From Lamellibrachia satsuma (lineage: Eukaryota > Annelida > Polychaeta > Sabellida > Siboglinidae), in NCBI GenBank assembly GCA_033239005.1, contig BSQZ01000051.1:2022501-2086500 (forward strand): 64,000 nt of DNA. The letters are read 5' to 3'. The notes beneath the pieces are model-generated. The model made no database searches. It saw only the letters and a program-made list of their open reading frames with translations, and was not told the DNA's origin. Made by a program: the position numbers and the translations under genes. The first letter of the stretch is position 1; each line of letters starts with the position of its first letter. Shown here piece by piece: positions 1 through 10,245 of the stretch.

Positions 1-1258
1 CCATTGACTATGCGATGTACGCTCATTTCCGGCGCAAGTTGCAGGTGTGTAAAAAGAGATTCACGGTCTAGTTGAACACATCTTCCTAAACACATACTTA
101 CTTGTTCTCTTCTTGTCCAGGCATGGCACATAAGGAAAACACATGTTATTGACAGTTCACTCTCTGACTCTCCTTGTGATGTGCCCCATATCAACCCAGC
201 TGCCTTCAGTTCTCCTTCCATGGTTCGTCTCTGTGTTGTTTTCAGTTTGATCTCCTCCTAACCTCTTTATCTAGATTTGTTAAATTACGCTCTCATTCTT
301 TTAGGCATTCTTCATAAATATGGTCTCTCAGTTCTGGAATATTTTTAGTTGCTCTCTGCCAACATCTGAAACAATGATGTAATGAGTAGATTTACTCGAT
401 ATTTGAATTGGAGGGGGTTGTATGCTTCTGAGCGGCATAGCTGGGAATGATAGTGTCACACATATCGTCAGATATTTTTAGGATATGATGGATTGTCAGA
501 TATATAGTCATATGCGTATGATTATCAGAACACATAAACATGCATGTGTAAGGCGTATGTCACCATCTATGTGCGTGGTATACCCCCACAAGACTTTGCA
601 ACACATCGGTTCGATGCGACATGATACAAACACTATTAAGACTTGTAGCTGCAAATACAAGAATAATAAACTCATCAACATAAAATATTTGGTGAATGAA
701 TTATATTATCGCTTTGCTGCGCTTCATGTTCACCAGTGATTTTGTGTGCTAGCTTGAAAGACTTTTTAGAAATCATTTTTGGCGCAGGTTCAAATTGCCG
801 TCGAAAATAACCTGGATGCTGAGGTGGAGACGTTCCGACAAGTCCGCAATCGTACGGTGAACTTCTGCAGCGGTTTACGAGACCTGCTGTACATGAAACC
901 ACACAACAGATGGAGGCTACGTCGTTTGCAAGACTACTTCAACTCGGATATCCAATTCGACCGTACGCCATACGACGAGTCGTTCTCCGTGACGGGCCTC
1001 GACTGTTTCCTGATGATGTTGCATAACGACATATTTCGGAGAGCGTTGACAGTGAAGCAACTGCCAGAAGTGTGCGATCTGGTTGCCTCCCAGCCAGATC
1101 GCTTCAAGAGAAAACGTGAACAAAAAATAATGCCGCATGAGATTGGCCGGAATGGAACATTGCCCTTTCACATACATTCGAAATTTTGCGAAGATATATT
1201 CGCATATGCGTTGCCGCGATTCCTCGTGAAAAGAGATCCATGTATTAATTGGAAGTAG
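1..1258 (+). CDS. Galactose-3-O-sulfotransferase-like gene, C-terminal part (last two coding exons)
   Basis: Two exons join in phase 0. Exon 1-44 (cut by the window edge) ends in ...HFRRKLQ before a gtgtgt donor. Exon 788-1258 follows a ...ggcgcag acceptor and ends at TAG. The 14 + 156 residues resemble the C-terminal region of the Gal-3-O-sulfotransferase family. The signs are an xxYxHF element (DYAMYAHF), then a helical stretch (ETFRQVRNRTVNFC), then a segment with SFSVTGLDCFL followed by LHNDIFRRALT, similar to the family's closing region. These enzymes are Golgi type II membrane proteins that transfer sulfate from PAPS to the 3-OH of galactose on glycolipids and glycans. The PAPS-binding N-terminal part lies outside the window. 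NRT is a possible N-glycosylation sequon. The splice structure is clear from the sequence; the family call rests on remembered pattern similarity and is moderate. Confidence 0.62.
155..250 (-). mobile_element. RTE-type LINE fragment (C-terminal end of ORF2) in the intron
   Basis: Read on the minus strand the DNA encodes KTTQRRTMEGELKAAGLIWG. This matches the C-terminal pattern of RTE-clade retrotransposon proteins (RPKxTWRRTxxEELKxxGLTWG). The same motif is seen at 10690-10795 (-) and 51320-51420 (+). It is a short dead fragment joined at about 246 to an unrelated LINE piece. Confidence 0.55.
255..570 (-). mobile_element. CR1/L2-type LINE fragment, diverged copy of 11350-11650
   Basis: About 300 bases match 11350-11650 with substitutions and small indels, for example the shared run gatgtaatgagtagatttac. 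In the better copy the minus strand reads RATNIIPKLRDLSYEGRLKR. That is the region after the RT core in CR1/L2/Jockey-type LINEs (RATKxxPxLxxLSYEERL). This copy is frameshifted. It lies in the intron of the Gal3ST-like gene; the rest of that intron (45-154 and 571-787) shows nothing further. Confidence 0.55.
788..1258 (+). CDS. Terminal coding exon of the Gal3ST-like gene
   Basis: The frame is open from the acceptor at 786-787 to TAG at 1256-1258 and encodes 156 residues. It continues in phase from the exon ending at base 44. Its G+C is clearly higher than that of the flanking AT-rich intron and 3' region, as expected for coding sequence. It ends in ...LVKRDPCINWK. Confidence 0.7.
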   Translation, partial: VQIAVENNLDAEVETFRQVRNRTVNFCSGLRDLLYMKPHNRWRLRRLQDYFNSDIQFDRTPYDESFSVTGLDCFLMMLHNDIFRRALTVKQLPEVCDLVASQPDRFKRKREQKIMPHEIGRNGTLPFHIHSKFCEDIFAYALPRFLVKRDPCINWK

Positions 1259-1459
1259 AACTCATTCAGAATGTGTCATATAAGGGTTATTTCACGTAAG
1301 GATATACTCTTACCAAAGTGTACAAAAAAATTATTAACGTACAGTGTCTATAATATGGAAGATACAGGTAAAATGTCATGTAGTTTATAGAAAAATAATA
1401 ATGATAATAAAGAACTTGTGGGATGTCTATATCCTCGGGAATTTGAGCTTCAAGGGCGC

Positions 1460-1465
1460 AATAAA
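1460..1465 (+). terminator. Possible polyadenylation signal AATAAA for the Gal3ST-like gene
   Basis: A canonical AATAAA hexamer lies about 200 bases after the TAG stop at 1258 on the same strand. It is a plausible 3' end, but AT-rich DNA yields such hexamers by chance. Confidence 0.35.
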
Positions 1466-1534
1466 ACATAATCATTAAGAATAATTGTGAACAGACACGC
1501 ACAAAAGTCTTTATCAGAACGAGTAGGTAGCTAT

Positions 1535-1725
1535 AGTTTCATATGATTTCAACGTAATGGGGCGTTCATTCCAGGCCCTATGTGCAGCGACAGAGAAAGC
1601 ACGTTTGCCCAAGTTAAGTTTTGTTTTAGGAAAAAAGTTGTGAAATAGATGATTCAAGCTGCCTATGGACATTTAAAAGATGTAGAAGTCTACCCAAGCA
1701 TGTTGGTTGTTGCGTAGATAGTACA
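1535..1725 (-). mobile_element. LINE ORF C-terminus remnant (family also at the window end)
   Basis: The minus strand reads LNLGKRAFSVAAHRAWNERP followed by ITLKSYET. This is the closing motif of a LINE ORF2 (xRAFSVAxPxxWNxLP). The copy at 63830-64000 reads KLNLGKCTFYVPAPKIWNEL then HITLKSSET, so both belong to one family. No complete ORF remains. Confidence 0.5.
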
Positions 1726-2389
1726 CGACATGTAAGAGTGAACAATTTAAAATTGATTCGATAAGTAACCACTAGTGTAACAGTTTAAGTTGTGGTATGT
1801 TTCAGTAACATTTGCAAAAGAAGCGTGTAACGTTATACTAGTCTAAACACTTTGTACCTACCTCTGGCTCCATACATTCAAACCCCAGGTAAGCTGTAAC
1901 ACTTTTATTTGTTTCAAAATTCATTCCCACTATTACCCTTCGTAGATTGTTCGCAGATCTATGCGCGTTTCCTACAATTGTTCCCAGTTACGTAAACCGA
2001 TTCCTGCTGTTTTATGTATAACAGCGCCCTCTGGCACATACTGTCAAAATGATCAGTAGACAGTAAATTGGAACAAACGTAAGAAACGTGCATAGAGCTG
2101 CGAACAATTGTGCGTAGTAACTACGAATTACTTTTTTACGAACTACCAAGTTATCCAGTCCGGATGATCGGTGACTTTGCTAGTCTTATTAATAGTCGTA
2201 TCCCCCAAACGAATGAATGAGAGGCACCAGTGGTTTTTTTTAAAGTTGGTGCATTTCTGTTTACTCAAGCTGAAGAAGATACGTCGCCAGAAAAGCCCAA
2301 GTATTCGATATGACATGGAGAAACTGAAGGACCCAAAACTGGCTAACATTTTTGTAATAGAATAGGCGGCAAATTCGCAACACAACATA
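1726..2389. other. Non-coding stretch, no feature recognised
   Basis: AT-rich unique-looking DNA. No convincing exon, RNA gene or repeat was seen. The short open frames on both strands around 2143-2457 lack codon structure. Confidence 0.4.
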
Positions 2390-2625
2390 AACTTTAAAAA
2401 AAAAATTTTAAGAAATTTAAAAACAAATTTCAATACAAACTTTTCAAAACAAAACATTAAAAAAAATTTAAAACAACGGTTTCAAAACAAAAACTTTTCA
2501 AAACATAAACTTTTTAAAACAACAGTTTTCAAACCATAAACTTTTCAAAACTTCAATTTTTTTTTTTTTCAAAACATCAAATTGGCAAAACATTAACTTT
2601 TCAAAAACAAATTTTCAAAGATAAG
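2390..2625. repeat. Degenerate (CTTTTCAAAACA)-type low-complexity tract
   Basis: Imperfect reiterations of aaactttt-caaaac units run for about 230 bases, with A- and T-runs between them. They are too diverged for a fixed period. Confidence 0.6.
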
Positions 2626-2807
2626 AAGCTCCCCTAGTTACCATGAATATTATTCTTAAGTTGTGACGCCTCTAGCGACTATGTGTGTATTAACATTGAC
2701 CTGTATTGCCCCTAGCGAGCACAAAAGCAATACCGTGACCCATATTTATATTAGCAGCCATGTATGTTTATTCCAAACAGCCCTTTCTGGGGCTAACATT
2801 TATGTTG

Positions 2808-2975
2808 TGGCGAAACAACGAAGTAGTGAAACAGCGAAACAGCGAAACAGCAAAAGTGGCAAAACAACAAAAGAGCAACAGAGCAAAAGAGCAAAAGAGC
2901 AAAAGCAACAAAACAGTAAAGTAACGAAACGGCAAAAGTAGCAAAACAGCTAAACAGTGATACAATAAAATAGCG
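2808..2975. repeat. Degenerate purine/A-rich octamer repeat (gcgaaaca-type)
   Basis: Units such as gcgaaaca, gcaaaaca and gagcaaaa reiterate imperfectly for about 170 bases. The resulting K/Q/S-rich and L/F/C-rich open frames are artefacts of the repeat. Confidence 0.65.
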
Positions 2976-3197
2976 AAGTAGCGAAACAAGTGAAACATTC
3001 CAAAGTTCCAAAATTCTCAAAACAGTTAGTAAGTTGGTTGCATGATTCACTGAAATGGGGATGTTTGAGTGAGTGTGAAGTGAGTGCGCGTTACATATAT
3101 AATTCCATTCAATATTTTATATTCCATTCGATAATTAAAATTGTATTCACAATTGTTTGTTATGTAAGAATCCAGGGAATGAGTCGTCTTTGGTAAC

Positions 3198-3275
3198 TGT
3201 TAAATATGCATGTCTATGTCGTGGACTACATGTGTAGTGATACATGTTCAGTGGCGAACTACGTGAGTCTCAAGT
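3198..3275 (+). repeat. Remnant of the gypsy 5' LTR
   Basis: TGTTAAATATGCATGTCTAT and the next four bases are identical at 3198 and 7095. After a gap, catgtgtagtgatacatgtt pairs loosely with cacgtgtatgttatatgttt of the 3' LTR. Similarity is then lost, so the 5' LTR appears truncated or very diverged. No primer-binding site could be assigned. Confidence 0.5.
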
Positions 3276-3339
3276 CTCAAGTCTCAAGTGGTTTTCTCCA
3301 AACAGCCCAAACTTGGGCTAACGCAGTCAAATGGCTACG

Positions 3340-3900
3340 GAACTAATAACTTAAGTTTTAAAACCAATACGTACTAACCGTTTCACATATGTATTCTGTG
3401 ACATACAACCGACAATTGGGCGTCAATAAACTGAAGAAATGTGCTCCAAATAATTACTTATGAGTACTTTTATCGGTGACACAGAAAACATTTCACAATT
3501 AGCCGCCATACTGTGCACGTGATGTTGCCTTTGGGTCACATGATCAAACGCGATTTCGTGTAGAATGAGGCCAGAATGGGCCAACACCACAGACATAAAT
3601 AAAACACCCGTTAGTAAGTTAGTAGTTTATAGGGGCATGATTAATGATGTAACTCTATGGCCAGCAGACGGCAATTCTTAGCGTAACCTTATATAGATCC
3701 ACGGGATTCCCGCTTGGTATTCTCGCTCACAACAACATCCGGTTATATACAAATGTTGACAAGCACATGCGTTCTGACAAAAAGGTAATAATTTCACACT
3801 TTTACATGGTTATTGTCAGGTAACTTTAGTGATATACATATAAGAATGCATACAGACACGAAAGACGTGTTTATTGCTCTGTTTATGGCGTTTTTGTAAG
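3340..3900. repeat. Interrupted copy of a dispersed repeat also at 24340-24650
   Basis: Shared blocks in the same order are: ctaaccgtttcac, gctccaaataat, cacgtgatgtt, and a later block with taactttarTgatatac and gtgtttattg. The function is unknown. It lies between the gypsy 5' LTR remnant and the zinc-knuckle ORF, where leader and gag would be expected, so it may be an insertion that replaced them. Confidence 0.45.
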
Positions 3901-4147
3901 GTTTCACGTTTCATGAAAATACATAAGCTTTTGATGAACGAGATCTTCGCCCCTACTACAGCAACAGCCAGATAGAAAAAAATGTAGGGCGATTGACTTT
4001 GCCTACCCACGAGGCAGCGTGTCAGAATATGAATCTGTTCCGAGGACAGCAGCAGAGCACGATTCGGCGACTGTAAATAAGGTGATGAAGGTCAAGGTCG
4101 ACAAAAGGGTTTCGCCGCGGCAGGGCAGCACGGAAGTTTGACGAATC

Positions 4148-4720
4148 GTCCCGGGCCAGGCCAAGTGCAAGTTGTGTGGCCGAGAACACGCCTTTGATCG
4201 GAAACAATGTCCAGCCTTTGGAAAGAATTGTCACACTTGTGGACGAGAGAACCACTTTGCCAAAATGTGTCGAATGCAAGGCAAACGTGAGAGACACAAA
4301 AACACTGAGCCGGCTGAGTGTGAGCGACAGCGACCGGTGTATATGTTGACAGTTGATGACTTTTCAAATCGAGCTGAGTACGATGTACTAGATGTGCATT
4401 GTCAAACCAAGTGGGTGTTGAAGGTAGACAAATATGCAATCATTGTGCGTCCTTCTGTAAATAGCGTTGTATTGCAAATGGAACTTGACACAGGGTCTGC
4501 TATTTCGATGATCCCTGTTGATGTGTATCAGTCAAAGTTTGCAAACTGTCAACTTCAGCCTAGTAACAAGGTGTTACGCAGTTTCACAGTTGATTCAGTG
4601 CCATGTAAATGTATGTTTAAGGTGAATATGCAGGATAACTCGCATAATGTAGACTTGGTGCTGTATGTTGTCCCCGACAGTAGACACATAGTGACATACT
4701 GTTTGACAGAGACTGGTTAG
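4148..4720 (+). pseudogene. Gypsy Gag zinc knuckle and aspartic protease segment
   Basis: The frame encodes Cys/His clusters (CKLCGREHAFDRKQC and CHTCGRENHFAKMC), typical of nucleic-acid-binding Gag zinc knuckles. A retropepsin active site follows (LDTGSAISMI, about residues 110-119 counted from ATG at 4172). The frame stops at 4718-4720. The expected protease-RT linker (DWLEAIKLDW) continues at once in the RT frame, showing a frameshift near 4690. The N-terminal Gag capsid part is absent. Confidence 0.8.
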
Positions 4721-4773
4721 AAGCTATCAAACTTGACTGGACCGAGATCAAGTTTAGATCAGGGTCAGGGTCC

Positions 4774-5688
4774 GTGTGTCTATCACATGACTGTCAGTTG
4801 GATGGGCTAGTCAGTAAGCATCAGGATTTGTTTGATGGACAACTTGGGTTCCTTAAAGGGATTAAGGCACGTGTTGAACTAGTAGAGGGAGCAAAACCAG
4901 TGTACACTAAACCGTATCGGGTCCCATATGCTCTATGCCCAAAAGTCGAGCTGGAGTTAAGTAAACTTGAGAAAGCTGTGGTCATTACACCAGTTACAAG
5001 CAGTGACTGGGCAATGGGTGTTGTAGTAGTGCCAAAGAAGAATGGTGCGATTAGACTATGTGGCAATTACAAGACAACTGTTAACCCTCTGTTGAAAACA
5101 GTGTCCCCGCCGAATATCAACATTGATGATATTTTGGCTGACTTGGGTGGTGGAGTTAAATTCTCCAAACTTGACCTAGCGAATGCGTACAATCAAATAG
5201 AGGTTTCCGAGAAATCTAGGGAATACCTCACAACAGCAACGCATAATGGTCTATTCCGACAGAACAAGCTAGGCTTTGGCATAACCGCAGCACCTGCTAT
5301 CTGGCAGAACGCTATAGAGAAAGTGTTACAGGGTTTGCCAGGTGTCAAAGTATATCTCGATGATATTCTTGTGTCAGGGAGGTCAGAGCATTTGAGCAAT
5401 TTAGGTAGGGTGTTTGAAAGAATGTCATAATTCGGTTTAATGCCGAATCGAGAAAAATGCAAATTCTCCAGAGATTCTCTCGAGTATCTGGGTCACGTGA
5501 TTGATGCCCAAGGTATTCACAAATCGGCGGACAAGATAGCCGTCATACTAGATGCATATAGACCAACTGATGTGAGTTCATCAAGGTCGTTCATTGGCAT
5601 GGCAAACTATTATCGAAAGTTTGTGCCAGACTTTGCTTCCACACTCCATCCTCTCACTACCTTGCTTGAGAAGGATAAGGAAGTTTGA
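4774..5688 (+). pseudogene. Gypsy reverse transcriptase (one internal stop)
   Basis: RT motifs appear in order: KPYRVPYA, DWAMGVVVVPKKNGAIRLC, FSKLDLANAYNQIEV, LGFGITAAPAIWQ and the catalytic VYLDDILVSG. Then come LEYLGHVIDAQGI and FIGMANYYRKFVPDFA, the Ty3/gypsy thumb and connection motifs. A TAA at 5428-5430 interrupts an otherwise continuous frame. The LDD aspartates are intact, so the loss of activity comes from the nonsense and frameshift changes rather than the active site. Confidence 0.88.
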
Positions 5689-5689
5689 G

Positions 5690-6847
5690 TGGACAAACAT
5701 GATGGATGAGGCGTTTCTGGCAGTGAAACGTGGTCTAGGCAAGTCCGGGTTTCTGGTGCATTTTGACAGCAATCTCCCCGTGACAGGTGCACGTGATGCA
5801 TCGCCAGTTGGTATAGGAGCGGTGCTTTCTCACATTATGCCTGATGGAGAGGAGCGACCAATTCAATTTGACAGCAGTCTCCCCGTGACAGTTGCATGTG
5901 ATGCATCGCCAGTTTGTTTAGGAGCGGTGCTTTCTCACATTATGCCCGATGGAGAGGAGCGACCGATTCAGTTTGCATCTCGCTCGTTGACGAGAGCAGA
6001 GCAGAAGTTCATTCAAAACAGTACGACCAGTGAGGCTACAGTGAATGCACTGAGGACGATATTTAGTAGAGGGGGAATTCCTCACACTTTGGTCGCGGAC
6101 AATGGTCCACAGTTTAAGTCTCAGGAGTTCAAGGACTGGTTGAGAGTGTTGCACAAACCTACATCGCCATATCATCCAAGTTCTAATGGGCAAGCAGAGC
6201 AATTTGTGCAAACTGTAAAGCAGGCTTTGAAAGCTATGGCATCGTCAGGGGAGTCACTTCAGGTTAGACTGGATAAGTTCCTCCTGGCATATAGAAATGC
6301 TCCGCACGCTTTCACAGGGGAATTGCCAGCAGTGCGTTTCATGGGTAGACAGCTATGCACTCGACTTGACAGTGTGAAACTGGATAACCGACGGGAAAAC
6401 AAACGGTTAGAGAAACAGATGGAGCGTGGTTCTCAAAATCTGAGATCATTCAGGGAAGGTGACATGGTATGGGTTCGAGATTACCATGGGAAAGATAAGT
6501 GGGTCCCAGGAACTATAAACAAGAAGTGTGGTCCGTTGACGTATCAAGTCACCGTTTCTAAGGGATTGTGGAAAGGCCACATTGACCAACTGAGTTCAAG
6601 GGTAAACTCAAGTAACATGCCTCTGACACAGTTAGAATTGACTGCAGCGACTGATGGTCTTGACTATTTGGTTGACACTATACCATCATTGAATCAGACA
6701 AACGACAGTGCCAGTGGGTTGACGTATGAAACCTTTCAACTGCAATCAGTTCAGGATAAGTCTAGGCCTACTGCAGAAATGGTAACTGTTACCCCAGTGG
6801 AGGAGGAAACACATCTGCGACGGTCTCCTCGTGTGATAGATAGATAG
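5690..6847 (+). pseudogene. Gypsy RNase H with duplication, fused to a truncated integrase
   Basis: The frame opens with FEWTNMMDEAFLAVK (start of RNase H). It then carries two tandem copies of a 35-codon block (5765-5869 and 5870-5974) containing DASPV-GAVLSHIMPDGEER. After RSLTRAEQKF it passes within a few codons to the integrase core LVADNGPQFKSQEF, so the rest of RNase H, the zinc-binding domain and the first catalytic Asp of integrase are deleted. Downstream the typical PYHPSSNGQAEQFVQTVK motif and a C-terminal GDMVWVRDY/GHIDQL region are present. The frame ends at 6845-6847. Confidence 0.85.
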
Positions 6848-7094
6848 GCTAGATGTGTAGTGTAACAGAGATTAGTGAGCTTCTCTGTAGTGTAACATAT
6901 ATAAGTGAGTTAGTGGACTCTAGTTACATTAGTTTAGTTAGCAGGACATGGTTGAATACTAGTGTAGTGTTGAGTTACATTGCTAGTGTATAGCTATGTT
7001 ATTATAATAATCAGGTAGATTATTTCACTGTAGGCATACAGAAGAAGTTATATTGTTGTTAGTAGACTTCTTCATAATTATTCCGGGATGGAAA

Positions 7095-7330
7095 TGTTAA
7101 ATATGCATGTCTATGTCGGTTATGTGCCACCCCTAAGAACCACGTGTATGTTATATGTTTAGTGTCTGTAAATATACAACAGTAACTAAAATGAAAAGTT
7201 TAATATATGAAGATGTGAACACCTACACTGTTATTCACACTGTGTGGAAGTTGTATAAGCATGTATAATCAAATTAATGTTATAACAATAACATGTACGA
7301 GTGACATTTGCTTCGCGAACTTGCCCAGCT
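7095..7330 (+). repeat. Gypsy 3' LTR (start certain, end approximate)
   Basis: It begins TGTTAAATATGCATGTC directly after a purine-rich tract, as an LTR should, and shares its first 24 bases with 3198. No clear terminal CA or target duplication could be fixed, so the end near 7330 is a guess. Confidence 0.55.
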
Positions 7331-7682
7331 TAAGGGGCTAGTTGTTAAAATCGAACGCGCCTGGGAAACTTCACATATCTACCTAACTGGAAGAAGAAGA
7401 AGAAGATATGTTTTTATTTGACCCATCATACATTTCACATAATACATATATATCCATGTTAAATAATTTTTTAAAATAATATAGGTGTATATGGATATAA
7501 GTAAACATGGTATATATTAAGGTAAACAAACAAATAGGGTCAGGAGACACCTCTAAGACTTTGATAGTCGCTATCGAGGAGTCACCTTGCAAAATAAAAT
7601 TAAACTAATTCAGTTGGTCAAACATATACAATTTTTCTGAGGAGTGAGGAAGAAAAAAACACTAATAATATCATCTCTGATT

Positions 7683-7715
7683 GTGTGTGTGTGTGTGTGC
7701 GTGCGTGTGTATGAA
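7683..7715. repeat. (GT)n microsatellite
   Basis: A short GT tract with interruptions. The surrounding 7331-7890 shows a (GAA)n stub at 7390 and no gene. Confidence 0.7.
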
Positions 7716-7889
7716 TGTGCGCGTGCATGTTCTTGTTCGTGTGCATGTGCGTGTTCGTGTATTACTATTCTCGCTTGATTATGTGTGTTTGCAGTCTAGG
7801 CGCCTTTTATTATAAGGTGACAGGTGATTGTATTTTTTTAACGTTGCATACATATATAACAATTTTGCCTTGTGCACGAATCTTGATAA

Positions 7890-8754
7890 TTTTGTAAAAA
7901 TTTAAGTTTTGCGTACTCAGCAAATCCTTGTAAGCTGTGTATATTAAGCTTTTCCTTAACTATAGTGGGAATATTATTAAATAAAATTGGTAAATTATGC
8001 CGAAGACATTTCTTTTAAAATTCGTGTTTAGTTTTATAAGTATATAGTTCATTCTTGATTCCTGTATCATAATTATATATGTCATAGTTGAAGATTATCC
8101 TCCAGTTTTGTAAATAAACTGGTAAATTGTTATGTAAATATAATAAAATTTTAATTGTTGTAATTTTAGAATGTCATCTACTTTTAACATGCTGAGTTTT
8201 TTTATGGAGTGGCTCTGTGTGGGAATTATACCTACTTAAGGTATTAATTCTCAATGTTTCTTTTGAAGTTTTATTATTCTATTTGTTTGAAATTCCCAAG
8301 CCATGATGCAACAATTAATGTGTGGTACAATTACTGAATTATATAATAACGTTTTAATTTGTTGTGATAACGCATGCTTTAATTTATTTAAAATACCAAT
8401 CTTTTTAGAACATGCATTTGAATTTTTTTCAATATGTCTTTTCCAGTTCAGATTTGTATCAATAATTAAAGAAATTAAATTCCTTAACTTGTTCAATATT
8501 TATATTATCTATCTTCAGAGTAAGCGTCTGTACATTTTTATTTGTCCTTTGGAATGTCATATATTTAGATTTTGCAATGTTTAATGATAATTTATTTATT
8601 TTGAGCCATTCATTTATTTTTAAAAGTTCATAATTTATTAAAGATTCTAAATTGTCATTTTGTATGTTATCATTAAAAGTATTTAAAGTACTTGATAAGG
8701 TTGTGTCATCAGCATAAATGATGAAATTAAACATTTCACTGGCTTGTGAAAAAT

Positions 8755-8817
<63 letters not shown>

Positions 8818-9480
8818 AATTACAGAGGATTGAGCCCTGTGGTATGCCAGTTGTTATTGGTAACACGTTTGATTTTATATGATAAATTTCAGTATATTGT
8901 TTACGGTTATTTAGGTAGCTACTGAATAAGTTCAGATTTGTACCATTTATACCATAATATTGGTTACAATTAAATGGTCAATGGTATCGAATGCTTTAGA
9001 ATGTCCAAATATATGTTTATGGGTATTTCATCATGATCCATTTGGGTTATAATCCTATCTATTAACTCCTGTGCAGCATATTCCGTTGAATACTTGGGTC
9101 GAAAGCCATATTGGTGGTCAAAGAAAAGTTTGGAGTCTTTTAAATAAGTTGACAAGTGATAAAAAATAATTTGTTCAAATACTTTTGAGATAGCTGGTAG
9201 AAGAGATATGGGTCTATAATTATTAAATATTGTTGGCTCGTGTTTTTGTAATTACCTTAGCAATTTTTTATTGATCAGGGAATACTCCTGTGGTTACTGC
9301 TTGATTTGTTAATAATGTTAAAGATTTAGTTATTGCAGGTTCAATTAATTTTAGTAGCTTGGTGGAAAAACCATCAAATATATAACTATTTATTATTCTC
9401 TTTACAGTATATTCTTCAATTTTTTTATGTAAAAACAGAGTTTACCTTTTTATTTAAATAATACGAATGATCATGGAAGC
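7890..9480 (-). mobile_element. Degenerate CR1/Jockey-type non-LTR retrotransposon (RT region)
   Basis: Reading from high to low coordinates on the minus strand, the RT domain order is visible: an N-terminal region with LLTNQAVTTGVFPDQ, then STYLKDSKLFFDHQYGFRPK, a damaged catalytic motif A (NIYLDILKHS), ITTGIPQGSIL (motif B), FIIYADDTTLSS (motif C) and NEWLKINKLSLNIAKSKYM. Then come SLIIDTNLNWKRHIE and a thumb region LLYNSVIVPHINCCIMAW. Frames change several times and stops are frequent. A (CA)n(TA)n microsatellite sits between motifs B and C at 8754-8813. YADD itself is intact. No 5' end or endonuclease domain was found. Confidence 0.85.
8754..8813. repeat. (AC)n(AT)n compound microsatellite inside LINE RT codons
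   Basis: On the LINE coding strand the tract replaces the short AT-rich stretch that should follow IPQGSIL and precede NDFSQASE. See the findings for its origin. Confidence 0.9.
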
Positions 9481-9654
9481 CTTTGTATTTAATATTGTTT
9501 GCCAGATGATTCCCTAACTACAATATGGAATATCAATGTTATGGTACAGTTTAGTAATACGAATAATAAAATTAATGTATACGTTGAAAGAAATAATGCA
9601 TCTAAAACACTTTTCACAAAAAGTGACTTTAACTGAAATGTGTAACAACTAACC

Positions 9655-9889
9655 CCGGTTTCTCCTACAAGCCTTGGGGTGCGATGGGTTGTTAACTTAA
9701 TTTCGGTTAACCATGATATTGTTTGGGATCACACACATTGAATGGTAAACCAAACAGATCCCTGCAGCTTAGTTGTAATCAATAGGCCTGACATTCATGA
9801 AACTCGGCCAACGATGAAGTGCGACAAGCGATACTAGGTTGGCGCAGATTACACAATTAAACATCTGCGCGGTGTGTGTGTGTGTGTGC

Positions 9890-9932
<43 letters not shown>

Positions 9933-10245
9933 CGTGTGTGTGAGCGTGTGTGTGAGCGTGTGTATGAGCGTGTGTGTGAGCGTGTGTGCGTGCATGCGCG
10001 CGTGCATATTAAGCAAGAGGAAAGGTAAATTAATTTGGAAGGAACATGAAGAAGAACAACTTATCCAAGAAATAAGGGATATTAACTAACACGAGGTAGA
10101 TGAACTTTGTGACGTGAAGCAATATTAGTAAAAGAACGATAGGTTGGATATAAAGATATATTCATTCTCACTTACCATAGGACATTGTTTGAAACTAAGC
10201 CAATTACCTCATTCCTTGTCCTCGCCACATATGTTAGTTTAGATA
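9655..10245 (+). repeat. Dispersed repeat, inverted copy of 29505-30165
   Basis: The reverse complement of 29505-30165 matches along about 590 bases. Shared blocks include gatattgtttgggatcacac, atccctgcagcttagttgta, cgacaagcgatactaggttg and aacgataggttggatataa. Both copies carry a GT/CA microsatellite at the same internal point (9873-9992 here). No coding potential was recognised, so its class is unknown. Confidence 0.8.
9873..9992. repeat. (TG)n / (TGTGAGCG)n microsatellite
   Basis: A TG tract followed by six TGTG(T)GAGCG-type octamers. It is internal to the dispersed repeat 9655-10245. Confidence 0.9.

Larger units (their letters stand above)
3198..7330 (+). mobile_element. Decayed Ty3/gypsy LTR retrotransposon
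   Basis: On the plus strand the order is: 24 bases at 3198 identical to the start of the 3' LTR at 7095, a zinc-knuckle/protease segment (about 4150-4720), reverse transcriptase (about 4774-5688), RNase H (about 5690-6005), an integrase remnant (about 6015-6620), a short purine-rich tract (gggatggaaa) and the 3' LTR. Order and motifs are those of Ty3/gypsy (Metaviridae) elements. It is dead. Most of gag is missing, there is a frameshift between protease and RT near 4690, a nonsense TAA at 5428-5430, a frameshift near 5685, a 105-base in-frame duplication in RNase H, and a deletion joining RNase H to the middle of integrase. The 3' LTR end is approximate. Confidence 0.85.

Noticed and set aside
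3198..3300. Gypsy primer-binding site
   Set aside because: Candidate tggcgaactacg near 3250 cannot be matched to a tRNA 3' end with confidence, and the 5' LTR edge is unclear.
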